DNA of 64,000 bases from Pseudarthrobacter sp. W1I19 (GTDB lineage Bacteria > Actinomycetota > Actinomycetes > Actinomycetales > Micrococcaceae). Below the pieces are notes generated by a model. That model was not told the DNA's origin. It worked only from the letters and a program-made list of their open reading frames with translations, and did not search any database. Where the stretch lies: assembly GCF_030817835.1 (NCBI RefSeq), contig NZ_JAUSZR010000001.1:3038001-3102000 (forward strand). The letters are read 5' to 3'. Below, in pieces: positions 36,039-44,658 of the stretch (the stretch's first letter is position 1; every line of letters begins with the position of its first letter). A program made the position numbers and the translations under genes.

Positions 36039-37076
36039 TCAGCTCTTGCGGGCGTAGCCCTCCCACTTGCTGGCCTGGTGCTCGCCGTCCACAAAACGGA
36101 TGGTGCCGGACTTGGAGCGCATCACGATGGACTGGGTGAGGACCTTGTCCTTGGAGTACCGTACGCCCTTGAGCAAGTCGCCGTCCGTGATGCCGGTGGC
36201 GGCAAAGTAGCAGTTGTCGCTGGAGACGAGGTCGTTGGTGGACAGGACGCGCTCGAGGTCGTGGCCGGCGTCGATGGCCTTCTGCTTTTCATCGTCGCTG
36301 GTAGGCCACAGGCGGCCCTGGATGACGCCACCGAGGGACTTGATGGCACAGGCCGCAACGATGCCTTCGGGCGTGCCGCCGATACCCATCAGGGCGTCCA
36401 CGCCGGTACCGGAGCGGGCAGCTGCGATGGCACCGGCAACGTCACCGTCCATGATGAATTTGGTGCGGGCGCCGGCCTCGCGGATTTCCTCCACCAGGGG
36501 GCGGTGGCGGTCGCGGTCAAGGATCATCACGTTGAGCTGGTTGACCTTGACGCCCTTGGCCTTGGCGATCAGGTGCAGGTTCTGCTTGACGGGCAGGCGG
36601 AGGTCCACCATGTCAGCGGCTTCCGGGCCGGTGACGAGCTTCTCCATGTAGAACACCGCGGAGGGGTCGAACATGGAGCCGCGCTCGGCCACGGCCAGGA
36701 CGGCCAGGGCGTTGTTGATGCCCAGTGCGGTCAAGCGGGTTCCGTCGATGGGATCTACGGCCACATCACATTCGGGGCCTGTGCCGTCGCCGACGCGTTC
36801 GCCGTTGAAGAGCATGGGGGCTTCGTCTTTTTCGCCTTCGCCGATGACCACAACGCCGTTGAAGTGGACCGTCTGCAGGAAGGAGCGCATGGCATCAACG
36901 GCGGCGCCGTCGGCCGTGTTCTTGTCGCCGAAGCCAACCCAGTGGCCGCCGGCGATTGCCGCAGCCTCGGTAACGCGGACAAGCTCAAGGGCGAGGTTGC
37001 GGTCCGGCTCGTCATTGCCCACAGCCAGGGACGGGGAGATCGTGGAGTACTTCTGGGTCATGGACGCTGGTGACAC
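36039..37076 (-). CDS. glpX: Class II fructose-1,6-bisphosphatase
   Basis: GlpX dephosphorylates fructose 1,6-bisphosphate, the key step of gluconeogenesis. The 345-residue protein shows AAAIAGGHWVGFGDKNTADG, the metal-site motifs GEGEKDEAPM and AVDPIDGTRL, and GIGGTPEGIVAACAIK, all typical of class II enzymes. The GTG start has GAGG 5 nt upstream. It is divergent from DUF4245, the same arrangement as Rv1099c/Rv1100 in M. tuberculosis, where GlpX is the main FBPase. Confidence 0.96.
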   Translation of the reverse strand: MSPASMTQKYSTISPSLAVGNDEPDRNLALELVRVTEAAAIAGGHWVGFGDKNTADGAAVDAMRSFLQTVHFNGVVVIGEGEKDEAPMLFNGERVGDGTGPECDVAVDPIDGTRLTALGINNALAVLAVAERGSMFDPSAVFYMEKLVTGPEAADMVDLRLPVKQNLHLIAKAKGVKVNQLNVMILDRDRHRPLVEEIREAGARTKFIMDGDVAGAIAAARSGTGVDALMGIGGTPEGIVAACAIKSLGGVIQGRLWPTSDDEKQKAIDAGHDLERVLSTNDLVSSDNCYFAATGITDGDLLKGVRYSKDKVLTQSIVMRSKSGTIRFVDGEHQASKWEGYARKS

Positions 37077-37293
37077 GTGAACCTCTTCTTCGAGTGGCGA
37101 TCATTGAACCCGCTCCGCCGGAACAGCGAAAGCGGTGATTCCTCTGATATCGATCATAGTCGCGGCTCCGCCTTCGGGCTGCGGCATGACGCGGCGGCGC
37201 AATGTACCGAGCGTTGCCGCAGCCAGGAGCCGGTGCGCCTGGGGCGACTGTGAGTTGTGCACCGGCATAGGGGACTATGGAGGGGTGAGCGAA

Positions 37294-37974
37294 ATGCAGG
37301 AAAAGACCAGTCCCACCCCCGAACCGTCCGGATCCGGAAGCAGCAGCGCTGCCGGCGCGGCCGGCGGGCAGGCCCCGGTTAAGCCTGTGATTCCGGCTGC
37401 CGCGGCCAAACGGGCCAACGCCTCGGTGATCGGGATGATCATCGCCCTGGCGGTCAGCATCGCGGCCTTCCTGCCCATCGTCCTGATGAACCCCTCCCCC
37501 AAGAATGACGGCTACCGCCCGGACATCGACGTCAGCGCCGCAGCCCGCAACGCAACAGATGTGGCAGGATTCACACCGGTGGCCCCGGATACGGGCAACA
37601 CCTTCCGGCCCAACTACGCCCGGTGGGAAGCCGGCACGGGAAGCGGCGTTCCCTCGTGGGAGGTGGGCTACATCACGCCCAAACAGTCCTTCATCGGACT
37701 CATCCAGACCCGGACCGCCAACCCCACCTGGCTCCTGCAGCAGACACAAAATGCACCGGTCACCGGATCCCGCAATGCCGGCGGGCAGGAATGGGAACTC
37801 CGGGATACCGGCAAGGGGGAAAAGTCGATGGTGCTCGAGTACCGCGGAACTACCGTCATCCTCTCCGGCGCCGCCCAACTGGACGAATTCGCCATTCTGG
37901 CGGACGCCGTCGTGAAGTCCATGGACAGCAATCCTGCCGTCACAGTTTCACCTTCGGCCACCACTGCCCCCTAA
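37294..37974 (+). CDS. DUF4245 family membrane-anchored protein
   Basis: A 226-residue protein with a 45-residue Ser/Gly/Pro cytosolic tail, one membrane helix (about 45-68) and an external domain. Typical DUF4245 features are FLPIVLMNPSPKNDGYRPDIDV, VSFxPNYARWEAG-like sequence and the C-terminal GQEWELRDTGKGEKSMVLEY. The function is unknown. ATG 37294 is preferred, with GGAGG 10 nt upstream; GTG 37285 is too close to that site. Carbonic anhydrase follows after 10 nt. Confidence 0.84.
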   Translation: MQEKTSPTPEPSGSGSSSAAGAAGGQAPVKPVIPAAAAKRANASVIGMIIALAVSIAAFLPIVLMNPSPKNDGYRPDIDVSAAARNATDVAGFTPVAPDTGNTFRPNYARWEAGTGSGVPSWEVGYITPKQSFIGLIQTRTANPTWLLQQTQNAPVTGSRNAGGQEWELRDTGKGEKSMVLEYRGTTVILSGAAQLDEFAILADAVVKSMDSNPAVTVSPSATTAP

Positions 37975-37977
37975 GGT
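37972..37977 (+). promoter_or_regulatory. -10 element for leaderless carbonic anhydrase gene
   Basis: TAAGGT overlaps the DUF4245 stop codon and ends 7 nt before GTG 37985, giving an internal promoter within an apparent operon. Confidence 0.5.
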
Positions 37978-37984
37978 AAGCAGG

Positions 37985-38599
37985 GTGACTACCTATCTGA
38001 CTCCTGCCCTTGCCTGGCGCCGGATGCGCGAAGGAAACGAACGCTTCGTGGCCGGCCAGTCCTCCCACCCGAACCAGGACTCCTCGCGCCGGTCCTCGCT
38101 CGTGGAGAACCAGCACCCGTTCGCCGTGATTTTTGGCTGCTCGGACTCCCGGCTCGCAGCAGAAATCATTTTCGACGTCGGACTTGGCGACGTTTTTGTG
38201 GTGCGCACGGCAGGTCAGGTTATTGACGACGCCGTCCTCGGCTCGCTGGAATACAGCGTGGGAGTGCTCGGCGTGCCCCTGATCGCCATCCTGGGCCACG
38301 ACAGCTGCGGTGCCGTCAGCGCCACCAAGGCGGCAGTGGACACCGGCGAGATGCCTCCCGGCTTCATCCGCGACCTGGTGGAGCGCATTACGCCGTCGGT
38401 GCTTACCTCCATGCGCCAGGACAAGCACGAGGTCAACGACATGGTGGTTGAGCACGTCAAGCAGACGTCCAAACGGCTGGTGGACAGCTCGCGTGTGATT
38501 TCGGACGCAATTGAAAGCGGGCGCACCGCAGTCATCGGCCTCTCCTACAGCCTGGCGGAGGGGCGCGCCAACGTTGTTTCCGGGATCGGTGAGCTGTAG
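37985..38599 (+). CDS. Beta-class carbonic anhydrase
   Basis: Catalyses reversible CO2 hydration; the bicarbonate would serve carboxylases, including PurK in this window. The 204-residue protein has the zinc ligands Cys52, His105 and Cys108 (FGCSDSR and GHDSCGAV) and the Asp54/Arg56 dyad. The GTG start has no Shine-Dalgarno but lies 7 nt after a TAAGGT -10. It is between DUF4245 and fumC on the same strand. Confidence 0.94.
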   Translation: MTTYLTPALAWRRMREGNERFVAGQSSHPNQDSSRRSSLVENQHPFAVIFGCSDSRLAAEIIFDVGLGDVFVVRTAGQVIDDAVLGSLEYSVGVLGVPLIAILGHDSCGAVSATKAAVDTGEMPPGFIRDLVERITPSVLTSMRQDKHEVNDMVVEHVKQTSKRLVDSSRVISDAIESGRTAVIGLSYSLAEGRANVVSGIGEL

Positions 38600-38663
38600 G
38601 GCGGGGGTAAAAACCCGCCCGTAGCATGCTCTTCACGGTTTTCGATGGGGTGCCGGATCGCCC

Positions 38664-38669
38664 TAAGCT
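38664..38669 (+). promoter_or_regulatory. -10 element for leaderless fumC
   Basis: TAAGCT ends 6 nt before ATG 38676. Confidence 0.6.
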
Positions 38670-38675
38670 AGCCCC

Positions 38676-40103
38676 ATGACTTCCACTGAAGAGTTCCGCA
38701 TTGAACATGACACGATGGGCGAAGTCCGCGTCCCCGTGAACGCACTGTACCGCGCGCAGACGCAGCGGGCAGTGGAGAACTTCCCTATTTCCGGCAAGAC
38801 CCTGGAACGTGCCCACATTGAGGCATTGGCCAGGGTCAAGAAGGCGGCTGCCCAGGCCAACGCTGAACTGGGTGTGCTCGACGGCGAGCTTGCCAAAGCC
38901 ATCGCAGACGCGGCGGATGAGGTGGCTGCAGGGAAGTACGACGGGGACTTCCCCATCGATGTCTTCCAGACGGGCTCCGGCACGTCCTCGAACATGAACA
39001 CCAACGAGGTCATCGCCGAGCTCGCCTCGCGTGCCCTGAAGACGGCCGGCAGCGACAAGGTTGTCCACCCGAACGACCACGTCAACGCCTCGCAGTCCTC
39101 GAACGACGTGTTCCCCACGTCGGTGCACGTCGCAGCGACATCGGCCCTGATCAACGACCTCATTCCCGCCCTCGGCTACCTGGCCGAGTCGCTGGAGCGC
39201 AAGGCCGCGGAGTTCAAGGACGTCGTCAAGTCCGGCCGCACCCACCTCATGGATGCCACCCCGGTGACGCTCGGCCAGGAGTTCGGCGGCTACGCCGCGC
39301 AGGTCCGCTACGGCATCGAGCGCATCAACGCCTCGCTCCCCCGCGTTGCCGAAGTTCCGCTCGGCGGCACGGCCGTGGGCACGGGCATCAACACTCCCGC
39401 CGGCTTCCCCGAGCGCGTAATCGAACTGCTGGCAACGGACACCGGGCTCCCGCTCACCGAGGCCCGCGACCACTTCGAAGCCCAGGCCAACCGCGACGGC
39501 CTCATCGAAGCGTCCAGCCAGCTGCGCAACATCGCCATCTCCTTCATGAAGATCAACAACGACCTCCGCTGGATGGGCTCCGGCCCCAACACCGGCCTGG
39601 GCGAGATCGCCATCCCGGACCTGCAGCCCGGTTCCTCGATCATGCCCGGCAAGGTCAACCCGGTGATCTGCGAGGCGTCCATCATGGTGGCCGCCCAGGT
39701 CATCGGCAACGACACCGCCATCGCGTGGTCCGGCACCAACGGCGCCTTCGAGCTGAACGTTGGCATCCCGGTGATGGCCTCCAACCTGCTCGAGTCCATC
39801 CGCCTGCTCGCCAACACCAGCCGCGTTATGGCGGACAAGATGATCGACGGCATCACGGCCAACGTGGAGCGTGCCCGCTTCCTCGCCGAGGCTTCCCCGT
39901 CCATCGTTACGCCGCTGAACAAGTACATCGGCTACGAGAACGCGGCCAAGATCGCCAAGACGGCTGTGGCCGAAGGCCTCACCGTCCGCCAGGCCACCGA
40001 AAAGCTCGGCTTTGTCGGAGACGGCGAAGGCAAGGTTTCCGAGGCCGACCTCGACAAGGCCCTGGACGTCACCACCATGACCGCTCCGGCGCACAAGGCC
40101 TAG
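38676..40103 (+). CDS. fumC: Class II fumarate hydratase
   Basis: Converts fumarate to malate in the TCA cycle, as an oxygen-stable homotetramer without an iron-sulfur cluster. The 475-residue protein has [20 protein letters not shown] near residue 90, [31 protein letters not shown] with the catalytic His, and the superfamily signature [12 protein letters not shown] near 322. ATG 38676 is 6 nt after TAAGCT (leaderless). A very strong inverted repeat follows the stop. Confidence 0.97.
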   Translation: MTSTEEFRIEHDTMGEVRVPVNALYRAQTQRAVENFPISGKTLERAHIEALARVKKAAAQANAELGVLDGELAKAIADAADEVAAGKYDGDFPIDVFQTGSGTSSNMNTNEVIAELASRALKTAGSDKVVHPNDHVNASQSSNDVFPTSVHVAATSALINDLIPALGYLAESLERKAAEFKDVVKSGRTHLMDATPVTLGQEFGGYAAQVRYGIERINASLPRVAEVPLGGTAVGTGINTPAGFPERVIELLATDTGLPLTEARDHFEAQANRDGLIEASSQLRNIAISFMKINNDLRWMGSGPNTGLGEIAIPDLQPGSSIMPGKVNPVICEASIMVAAQVIGNDTAIAWSGTNGAFELNVGIPVMASNLLESIRLLANTSRVMADKMIDGITANVERARFLAEASPSIVTPLNKYIGYENAAKIAKTAVAEGLTVRQATEKLGFVGDGEGKVSEADLDKALDVTTMTAPAHKA

Positions 40104-40121
40104 CCTCCGCACTAACCCCCA

Positions 40122-40175
40122 AGTACGACGACGGCCGGTACCTTTCCCACGAAAGGTACCGGCCGTCGTCGTACT
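40122..40175. terminator. Perfect 25-bp inverted repeat after fumC (terminator-like, no T tract)
   Basis: Arms at 40122-40146 and 40151-40175 are perfect reverse complements (beginning AGTACGACGACGGCCGG) around a CCAC loop. It lies between convergent fumC and NUDIX genes. There is no T run on either side, so it would be an I-shaped bidirectional terminator or an RNase III target rather than a textbook intrinsic terminator. Confidence 0.75.
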
Positions 40176-40198
40176 CCTGCCAGCCGTGGTGCAGGAGT
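40173..40198. terminator. Second hairpin after fumC
   Basis: ACTCCTGC / GCAGGAGT, 8-bp arms with a 10-nt loop. It shares its first bases with the end of the 25-bp repeat, so the two stems compete or stack. Confidence 0.5.
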
Positions 40199-40315
40199 GC
40201 CGGACAGACAGGGTCGCCACAATCTTGGGGGTTGCGGCGGCCCTGTTGTGTTTCGGGACTTTGGCCGCGCTGCGTGCCGCGGGGCGTGCCGGGTGCCCCA
40301 GGGCCTGCGGTGCGG

Positions 40316-40786
40316 TCAGGGTTCGAAGTGGGCTGCTTCGGCCGGAGCCAGTGCACGGTGGATGCTGGTGAGGTGGCCTGCCATGAGGTCGGGGAGTTCA
40401 TCCAGGCCGAACCAGCCGACGTCGATCGACTCGTCGTCATTGACGCGGGCGGTTCCCGAGACGTAACGGCACAGGAACACCACATCGAGGAACTCGCACA
40501 CGTCACCGTTTGGATAGGTGATGGGACCCACCGCCCCCACAGAGACCACACGCTCCGGTTCGGCCACCACCGCCGTTTCCTCAAAGATCTCCCGCACCAG
40601 GCCGCGTGCCGGCTGCTCGCCCGGATCGAGCATTCCGCTGATCAGCGCCCACTGCCTGTTGTCGGCCCGCCGGGCAAGCAGGACACGGCCCGAGTCATCG
40701 ACCACCACGCCCCTCACGCCAGGGACCCATAGGGGGTCGTTGCCGATTTTCTTGCGGAGTTTCAGGACGTAGTCAGGCGCAGGCAT
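40316..40786 (-). CDS. NUDIX hydrolase
   Basis: A 156-residue pyrophosphohydrolase of unknown substrate. The Nudix box is GMLDPGEQPARGLVREIFEETAVV at about residues 50-72: the REIFEET core is intact, while the terminal Gly-hydrophobic pair reads Ala-Val. A C-terminal region with DDESIDVGWFGLDELPDL is typical of MutT-like members. ATG 40786 lies 6 nt after TAGGCT (leaderless). The gene stands alone between the fumC repeats and the prepilin peptidase gene. Confidence 0.9.
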   Translation of the reverse strand: MPAPDYVLKLRKKIGNDPLWVPGVRGVVVDDSGRVLLARRADNRQWALISGMLDPGEQPARGLVREIFEETAVVAEPERVVSVGAVGPITYPNGDVCEFLDVVFLCRYVSGTARVNDDESIDVGWFGLDELPDLMAGHLTSIHRALAPAEAAHFEP

Positions 40787-40792
40787 TAAGCC

Positions 40793-40798
40793 AGCCTA
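40793..40798 (-). promoter_or_regulatory. -10 element for leaderless NUDIX gene
   Basis: TAGGCT (minus strand) ends 6 nt before ATG 40786. Confidence 0.6.
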
Positions 40799-40830
40799 CC
40801 GAACTGACCGCACGCATATGGGCCGGCCTT

Positions 40831-41385
40831 TCAGGCGGGCAGCAGCATCGCGGCCGCGGCGCCGGCCAGCATAAACGGCCCGAACGGAATGGAAGACTTC
40901 AGGGTCCCCCGGCGGGCGGCCAGCAAGGCAATGGACCACAGGCCGCCCAGCAGGAATGCCAGGAAGGTACCGGCGAACAGGTGGCCCCACCCGAGAAACC
41001 CAAGATACATACCAAGGACACCCGCCAGTTTCACATCGCCAAAACCCATCCCCGCCGGGTAGGCGAACCGGAGAAGGAAGTAGAAAAGCCAGAGGATGGC
41101 AGCGCCGGCCACTACCCGGAGGGCTGGCACGGCCATCAATCCAGCGCTCCAGCCACCCGGCCCCTGCGCCGCCCCGGCACTGACGTCCGCAAAGATTGCA
41201 GCCGCGAGCAGGAGTATGCCGGCCACAGCATAGGACGGGAAGACGATCCGGTTGGGCAGGAGGTGATGCCGGACATCTATGACGGTGAGCCTGACAGCCA
41301 TCACTGCAAAGTAGGTGCAGGCAGCCAGCACCAGCCAGAAGGCCAGCGGGGTGTGCTGCCACAGTTCGCCCAGTCGTTGGATCAC
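40831..41385 (-). CDS. A24 family prepilin peptidase (short form)
   Basis: A membrane aspartyl protease that removes leader peptides of type IV pilin-like proteins. The 184-residue protein has five or six hydrophobic segments and the two catalytic Asp: one in VIDVRHHLLPNRIVFP, the other in GMGFGDVKLAG. The N-terminal methylase domain of PilD is absent, as in the short actinobacterial (Flp/Tad or competence) type. No pilin or tad genes are visible nearby. The GTG start lies 6 nt after TAGCAT. Confidence 0.9.
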   Translation of the reverse strand: MIQRLGELWQHTPLAFWLVLAACTYFAVMAVRLTVIDVRHHLLPNRIVFPSYAVAGILLLAAAIFADVSAGAAQGPGGWSAGLMAVPALRVVAGAAILWLFYFLLRFAYPAGMGFGDVKLAGVLGMYLGFLGWGHLFAGTFLAFLLGGLWSIALLAARRGTLKSSIPFGPFMLAGAAAAMLLPA

Positions 41386-41391
41386 CCTCGG

Positions 41392-41397
41392 ATGCTA
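41392..41397 (-). promoter_or_regulatory. -10 element for prepilin peptidase gene
   Basis: TAGCAT (minus strand) ends 6 nt before GTG 41385. Confidence 0.5.
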
Positions 41398-41431
41398 CTG
41401 GATTTTCGCTGTCCCCTGCAGCGCCCGCGCG

Positions 41432-41437
41432 TAAACT
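41432..41437 (+). promoter_or_regulatory. -10 element for leaderless gene at 41444
   Basis: TAAACT ends 6 nt before ATG 41444. It faces the divergent prepilin peptidase promoter about 35 bp away. Confidence 0.55.
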
Positions 41438-41443
41438 GTGGAT

Positions 41444-42235
41444 ATGGCGACCTGGGACTCCCGTCACCGGACGAATCCGGACAGCAGTTCAGCCGCCGCG
41501 GATCCGGCCATGTTCCGGAATCTTTGCAGGTCCTCCCCCTGGAAGTGGCAGTCCCTGCGCTTCGAGTACTGGGACGAGCCGTTCGCCGAGGCGCCCAGTC
41601 CGGCAGCGCCCCCGGTCCGGGCATGGCTGCGCCGCCCCGGCGCACTCCGGCTCGAAACCGCGGACGGACTTGTCCTGCACAGCACCACCGGAATCAATGA
41701 TTCCAAGGACGGCCTGTACGTCAGCGCCACCCGGAAGTCCTGGCTCCTGCCGCCGCATCTGGTCACGCCCGTCTACGACGACCAGGGCCTGGTGCGGCGC
41801 CGTCCGGAAGCCGCCTACGGTGAGCCCGGCTTCGGCAACGGCCGGTTTTCCGCCGCTTTGGACCCGGTGGAACTGGCCGGCAACGCGCCGGTGCCCATCG
41901 AATTTCCCGGGAGCAACAGGGTGGAAGTGCACGAGGTCAGCCACCGGGAGCACGAAGGCCGGCCTGTGCTGGAAGCGGTGGTGGCGCCCACCGCCGCCTA
42001 CCACCCCATCCATCCACCGGCACCGCTGTGCCTGCCGGGAAAGTCACGGGTCCGGGTGGATCTTGCCACCGGCGTCTGCGTGGCAAGCCAATCCCTGGAG
42101 CCCGGGACGGAAGAGTACGGCCACTGGCTCCGGATCATCGCTGTGGACGAGTACATGCTGGATGACCTCTTCGTAGCGGAATCGATGAGCCTTACCGATG
42201 TCCGGCAGCACATCAGCTGGGAAATCCCCGCCTAA
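41444..42235 (+). CDS. Hypothetical protein (conserved-looking, cytosolic)
   Basis: I do not recognise this 263-residue protein. It has no signal peptide or membrane helix and is rich in Pro, Trp and charged residues. Two similar-looking halves occur: both contain runs of alternating hydrophobic residues and a LETADGLVLHS- or VRVDLATGVCVAS-type strand, followed by acidic patches, suggesting an all-beta fold. The last third has EYGHWLRIIAVDEYMLDDLF. The leaderless ATG is supported by the TAAACT -10. It is divergent from the prepilin peptidase gene and upstream of a GNAT gene with its own promoter. Confidence 0.75.
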   Translation: MATWDSRHRTNPDSSSAAADPAMFRNLCRSSPWKWQSLRFEYWDEPFAEAPSPAAPPVRAWLRRPGALRLETADGLVLHSTTGINDSKDGLYVSATRKSWLLPPHLVTPVYDDQGLVRRRPEAAYGEPGFGNGRFSAALDPVELAGNAPVPIEFPGSNRVEVHEVSHREHEGRPVLEAVVAPTAAYHPIHPPAPLCLPGKSRVRVDLATGVCVASQSLEPGTEEYGHWLRIIAVDEYMLDDLFVAESMSLTDVRQHISWEIPA

Positions 42236-42265
42236 GGATGACAAGCCTTGGATGAGGCCATCGGC

Positions 42266-42271
42266 TAGGCT
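42266..42271 (+). promoter_or_regulatory. -10 element for leaderless GNAT gene
   Basis: TAGGCT ends 6 nt before ATG 42278. Confidence 0.6.
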
Positions 42272-42277
42272 TCGCGG

Positions 42278-42925
42278 ATGACAACGATCAGCGACGTCTG
42301 GCCTCTTTTTGGCCTTCGGCTAACCACTCCCCGCCTTGAACTCCGCCCCATCAGGGATGAGGACATCCCGGCGGCCGTGGAAGCCGCACGCAGCGGCATC
42401 CACGACGCCGGCCGGAACCCGTTCAGCACCCCCTGGACCGAGCTCCCGGCAGAGGAACTCGGGCCCAACATGGCCCGCTGGTACTGGCGCTGCCGGGCCG
42501 AATGCACCCCGGAATCCTGGACCCTGCTGCTGGGCATCTGGCATCAAGGCGAGTTCATCGGCTGCCAGGACGTGGGGGCCAAGGACTTCGCCGCCATCAA
42601 GACAGTCAGCACCGGGTCCTGGCTGAAGAAGTCCGTGCAGGGCCGGGGCCTCGGCAAGGAGATGCGTGCCGCCGTCGTCCTCTACGCGTTCGATTGGCTC
42701 GGTGCGGAAGTCGCCGAATCCGAAGCGGCCCTCTGGAACGAAGCCTCAATCGGCGTCTCGCGGTCCCTGGGCTACGACCTGAACGGCATCACCCGGAAAG
42801 CCTGGGGTCCCAAAGTCGAAACCGTCCAACACGTCCGCCTCACCCCCGAAACCTTCAAACGCCCCGACTGGACCCTCGAAGTAGAAGGCCACGAGGCAGC
42901 CTCCCGTTTCCTCAAGGTCACTTAG
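42278..42925 (+). CDS. GNAT family N-acetyltransferase (RimJ/RimL-like)
   Basis: A 215-residue acetyltransferase of unknown substrate. TTPRLELRPIRDEDIPAAVEA is the standard RimL-type opening, SWLKKSVQGRGLGKEMRAAV contains the acetyl-CoA loop (Q/RGxGxG/A type), and NEASIGVSRSLGYDLNGI the C-terminal beta-bulge. Related proteins modify ribosomal proteins, antibiotics or small amines; nothing here decides between them. A bidirectional hairpin separates it from phoH. Confidence 0.88.
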   Translation: MTTISDVWPLFGLRLTTPRLELRPIRDEDIPAAVEAARSGIHDAGRNPFSTPWTELPAEELGPNMARWYWRCRAECTPESWTLLLGIWHQGEFIGCQDVGAKDFAAIKTVSTGSWLKKSVQGRGLGKEMRAAVVLYAFDWLGAEVAESEAALWNEASIGVSRSLGYDLNGITRKAWGPKVETVQHVRLTPETFKRPDWTLEVEGHEAASRFLKVT

Positions 42926-42950
42926 TGCCCCAGCCGCTACCCTGCACAGA

Positions 42951-42985
42951 AGGGCCGTGGCCCGGCGAACCGGACCACGGCCCCT
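42951..42985. terminator. Bidirectional terminator between GNAT and PhoH genes
   Basis: AGGGCCGTGG and CCACGGCCCCT pair as outer arms, with inner CCGG/CCGG around a CGAA loop (one C-A mismatch). It lies between convergent genes. Confidence 0.75.
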
Positions 42986-43001
42986 CTGAACAACTTAGCT
43001 C

Positions 43002-44420
43002 TTAGCCTTCGAGCAGTTCCGTGACCAGCGCCGCGATTGGCGAGCGTTCGGATCGGGTCAGGGTGACGTGGCCGAAGAGCGGGTGTCCTTTCAGGGTTTC
43101 GACGACGGCGGCGATTCCGTCGTGGCGTCCGACGCGGAGGTTGTCGCGCTGGGCGACGTCGTGGGTGAGGACGATCTTGGAGTTCTGTCCCATGCGGCTC
43201 ATGACCGTGAGCAGGACGTTCTTTTCCAGCGACTGGGCCTCGTCCACGATCACGAAGGCGTCGTGGAGGGAGCGGCCGCGGATGTGGGTGAGGGGCATAA
43301 CCTCGAGCATGCCGCGGTCCATGACTTCCTCCACCACCTCCTGGCTGACCAGTGCCCCGAGGGTGTCGAAGACAGCCTGCGCCCAAGGGTTCATTTTCTC
43401 CGACTCCGAGCCGGGAAGGTAGCCGAGTTCCTGCCCGCCTACTGCGTAGAGGGGCCGGAACACAATCACCTTGCGGTGTTCCCGGCGCTCCAGCACCGCT
43501 TCCAATCCGGCGCACAGGGCCAGTGCCGACTTGCCGGTTCCCGCCCGGCCCCCAATGGAGACGATGCCGACGGCGGGATCCATCAGCATGTCGATGGCCA
43601 GCCGCTGTTCCGCGGAGCGGCCGTGGAGTCCGAACACGTCACGGTCTCCCTTGACCAGCCGCACCTGCTTGTCCGGTCCCACCCGGCCCAGCGCGGAGCC
43701 GCGGTTGGACAGCAGCACCAGCCCCGTGTTGACCGGCAGTTCAGCAGCGGCCGGGATGAAGACGGGCTCGTGCCCGTAGAGCGTGGTGATCTCCTGTTCG
43801 CCGGCTTCCACCTCGGCCACGCCGGTCCAGCCGGAGTCCTTCACCAGTTCGTTGCGGTACTCGTCTGCGGTGAGCCCCATCGCCGAGGCCTTGACGCGCA
43901 TGGGCAGGTCCTTGGACACAACCGTGACGTTCCGGCCTTCGTTCGCCAAGTTCTTTGCGACGGCGAGGATGCGGCTGTCGTTGTCTCCGCTGCGGAAGCC
44001 GAGCGGCAGAACCTCCGAGGAAATGTGGTTCAGTTCCACCACCAGGCTGCCGCCGTCGTCGCCGATGGGAATGGGCTGGTTCAGTCCGCCGTGTTTGACC
44101 CGCAGGTCATCGAGGAGCCGGAGTGCCTTGCGCGCGAAGTAGCCAAGCTCGGGATCGTGCCGCTTGGCCTCAAGCTCGGTGATGACCACAATCGGCACCA
44201 CAACCTCATGCTCGGCAAAGCGCAGCAGCGCACGGGGATCGGAGAGCAGGACGGAGGTGTCGATCACAAAGGTGTGGATGGTGGCGTCCCTTCCAGAAAC
44301 AGCAAAACCGGCCGCAGCTTCTTCGGCTGCACCGGTTTCTATGATGGCTCGCGTGGCGCGAGAGGTAGCTTTCTCTCCCTGGTCGGAAAGGACCGCGGGC
44401 AGTTGTTCAGAAGTAGCCAC
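43002..44420 (-). CDS. PIN-PhoH fusion (PhoH2-like RNA helicase/RNase)
   Basis: A 472-residue protein joining a PIN ribonuclease domain (about 48-175) to a PhoH ATPase domain (about 240-460). The PIN part shows [12 protein letters not shown] with the first acidic residue, ELEAKRHD and the [13 protein letters not shown] region. The PhoH part has Walker [18 protein letters not shown] and Walker [12 protein letters not shown]. Mycobacterial PhoH2 (Rv1095) unwinds and cleaves RNA. GTG 44420 has GGAG 5 nt upstream, so the extension to 44705 is rejected. A structured leader with a small ORF lies upstream. Confidence 0.93.
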   Translation of the reverse strand: MATSEQLPAVLSDQGEKATSRATRAIIETGAAEEAAAGFAVSGRDATIHTFVIDTSVLLSDPRALLRFAEHEVVVPIVVITELEAKRHDPELGYFARKALRLLDDLRVKHGGLNQPIPIGDDGGSLVVELNHISSEVLPLGFRSGDNDSRILAVAKNLANEGRNVTVVSKDLPMRVKASAMGLTADEYRNELVKDSGWTGVAEVEAGEQEITTLYGHEPVFIPAAAELPVNTGLVLLSNRGSALGRVGPDKQVRLVKGDRDVFGLHGRSAEQRLAIDMLMDPAVGIVSIGGRAGTGKSALALCAGLEAVLERREHRKVIVFRPLYAVGGQELGYLPGSESEKMNPWAQAVFDTLGALVSQEVVEEVMDRGMLEVMPLTHIRGRSLHDAFVIVDEAQSLEKNVLLTVMSRMGQNSKIVLTHDVAQRDNLRVGRHDGIAAVVETLKGHPLFGHVTLTRSERSPIAALVTELLEG

Positions 44421-44433
44421 ATCGACTCCAGCC

Positions 44434-44449
44434 CCGGGCGCAAGCCCGG
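44434..44449 (-). promoter_or_regulatory. GCAA-loop hairpin next to the phoH ribosome-binding site
   Basis: On the plus strand CCGGGC-GCAA-GCCCGG (minus loop TTGC): 6 GC pairs closing a tetraloop. It lies 4 nt upstream of the phoH Shine-Dalgarno (44426-44429) and 5 nt after the small ORF stop. Confidence 0.55.
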
Positions 44450-44454
44450 ATGTG

Positions 44455-44526
44455 TTAGTGGTGAGCCGGCTCGGCCATGAGGCCGGGTCCGGCCTCCCAT
44501 ACAACCGGTGCGATGTCTCGCTCCAT
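44455..44526 (-). CDS. Candidate 23-residue leader peptide / small ORF upstream of phoH
   Basis: A short frame [17 protein letters not shown]... of 23 residues ending in TAA, in a different frame from phoH. Its ATG at 44526 has an excellent Shine-Dalgarno (GGGGAGG) 7 nt upstream. It contains an 8-bp inverted repeat (44479-44496), and its stop lies 35 nt before the phoH start. Mycobacterial phoH2 is preceded by a longer partner gene (phoAT); this peptide is much shorter, so a regulatory leader peptide is the likelier reading. Confidence 0.45.
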   Translation of the reverse strand: MERDIAPVVWEAGPGLMAEPAHH

Positions 44527-44564
44527 GTACTGGCCTCCCCGATCAGCCGGCGGTTTTGCCTGCT

Positions 44565-44587
44565 GATGGATATAACGTAAATCCATC
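44565..44587 (-). promoter_or_regulatory. phoH promoter-region hairpin
   Basis: GATGGAT / ATCCATC, 7-bp arms with a 9-nt AT-rich loop. A TTATAT-like -10 for the minus strand lies inside the loop and stem, so the repeat may be an operator rather than an RNA hairpin. Confidence 0.4.
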
Positions 44588-44658
44588 GGAAGTAATTTCC
44601 GCAACCATTACTCGGCGATTCTTGTTGCGGCCGCGTGAACTCGCGGTGAACCGGAAGG

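Noticed and set aside
34898-36094. Longer start (36094) for the FemAB gene
   Set aside because: It would translate across the glpX terminator hairpin, while ATG 35953 has a well-placed -10 element.
35952-37073. A 373-codon plus-strand frame opposite glpX
   Set aside because: Antisense shadow of a class II FBPase with all its motifs; no Shine-Dalgarno or domain of its own.
38532-40220. A 562-codon minus-strand frame opposite fumC
   Set aside because: Antisense to a textbook fumarase; it also runs through the 25-bp inverted repeat.
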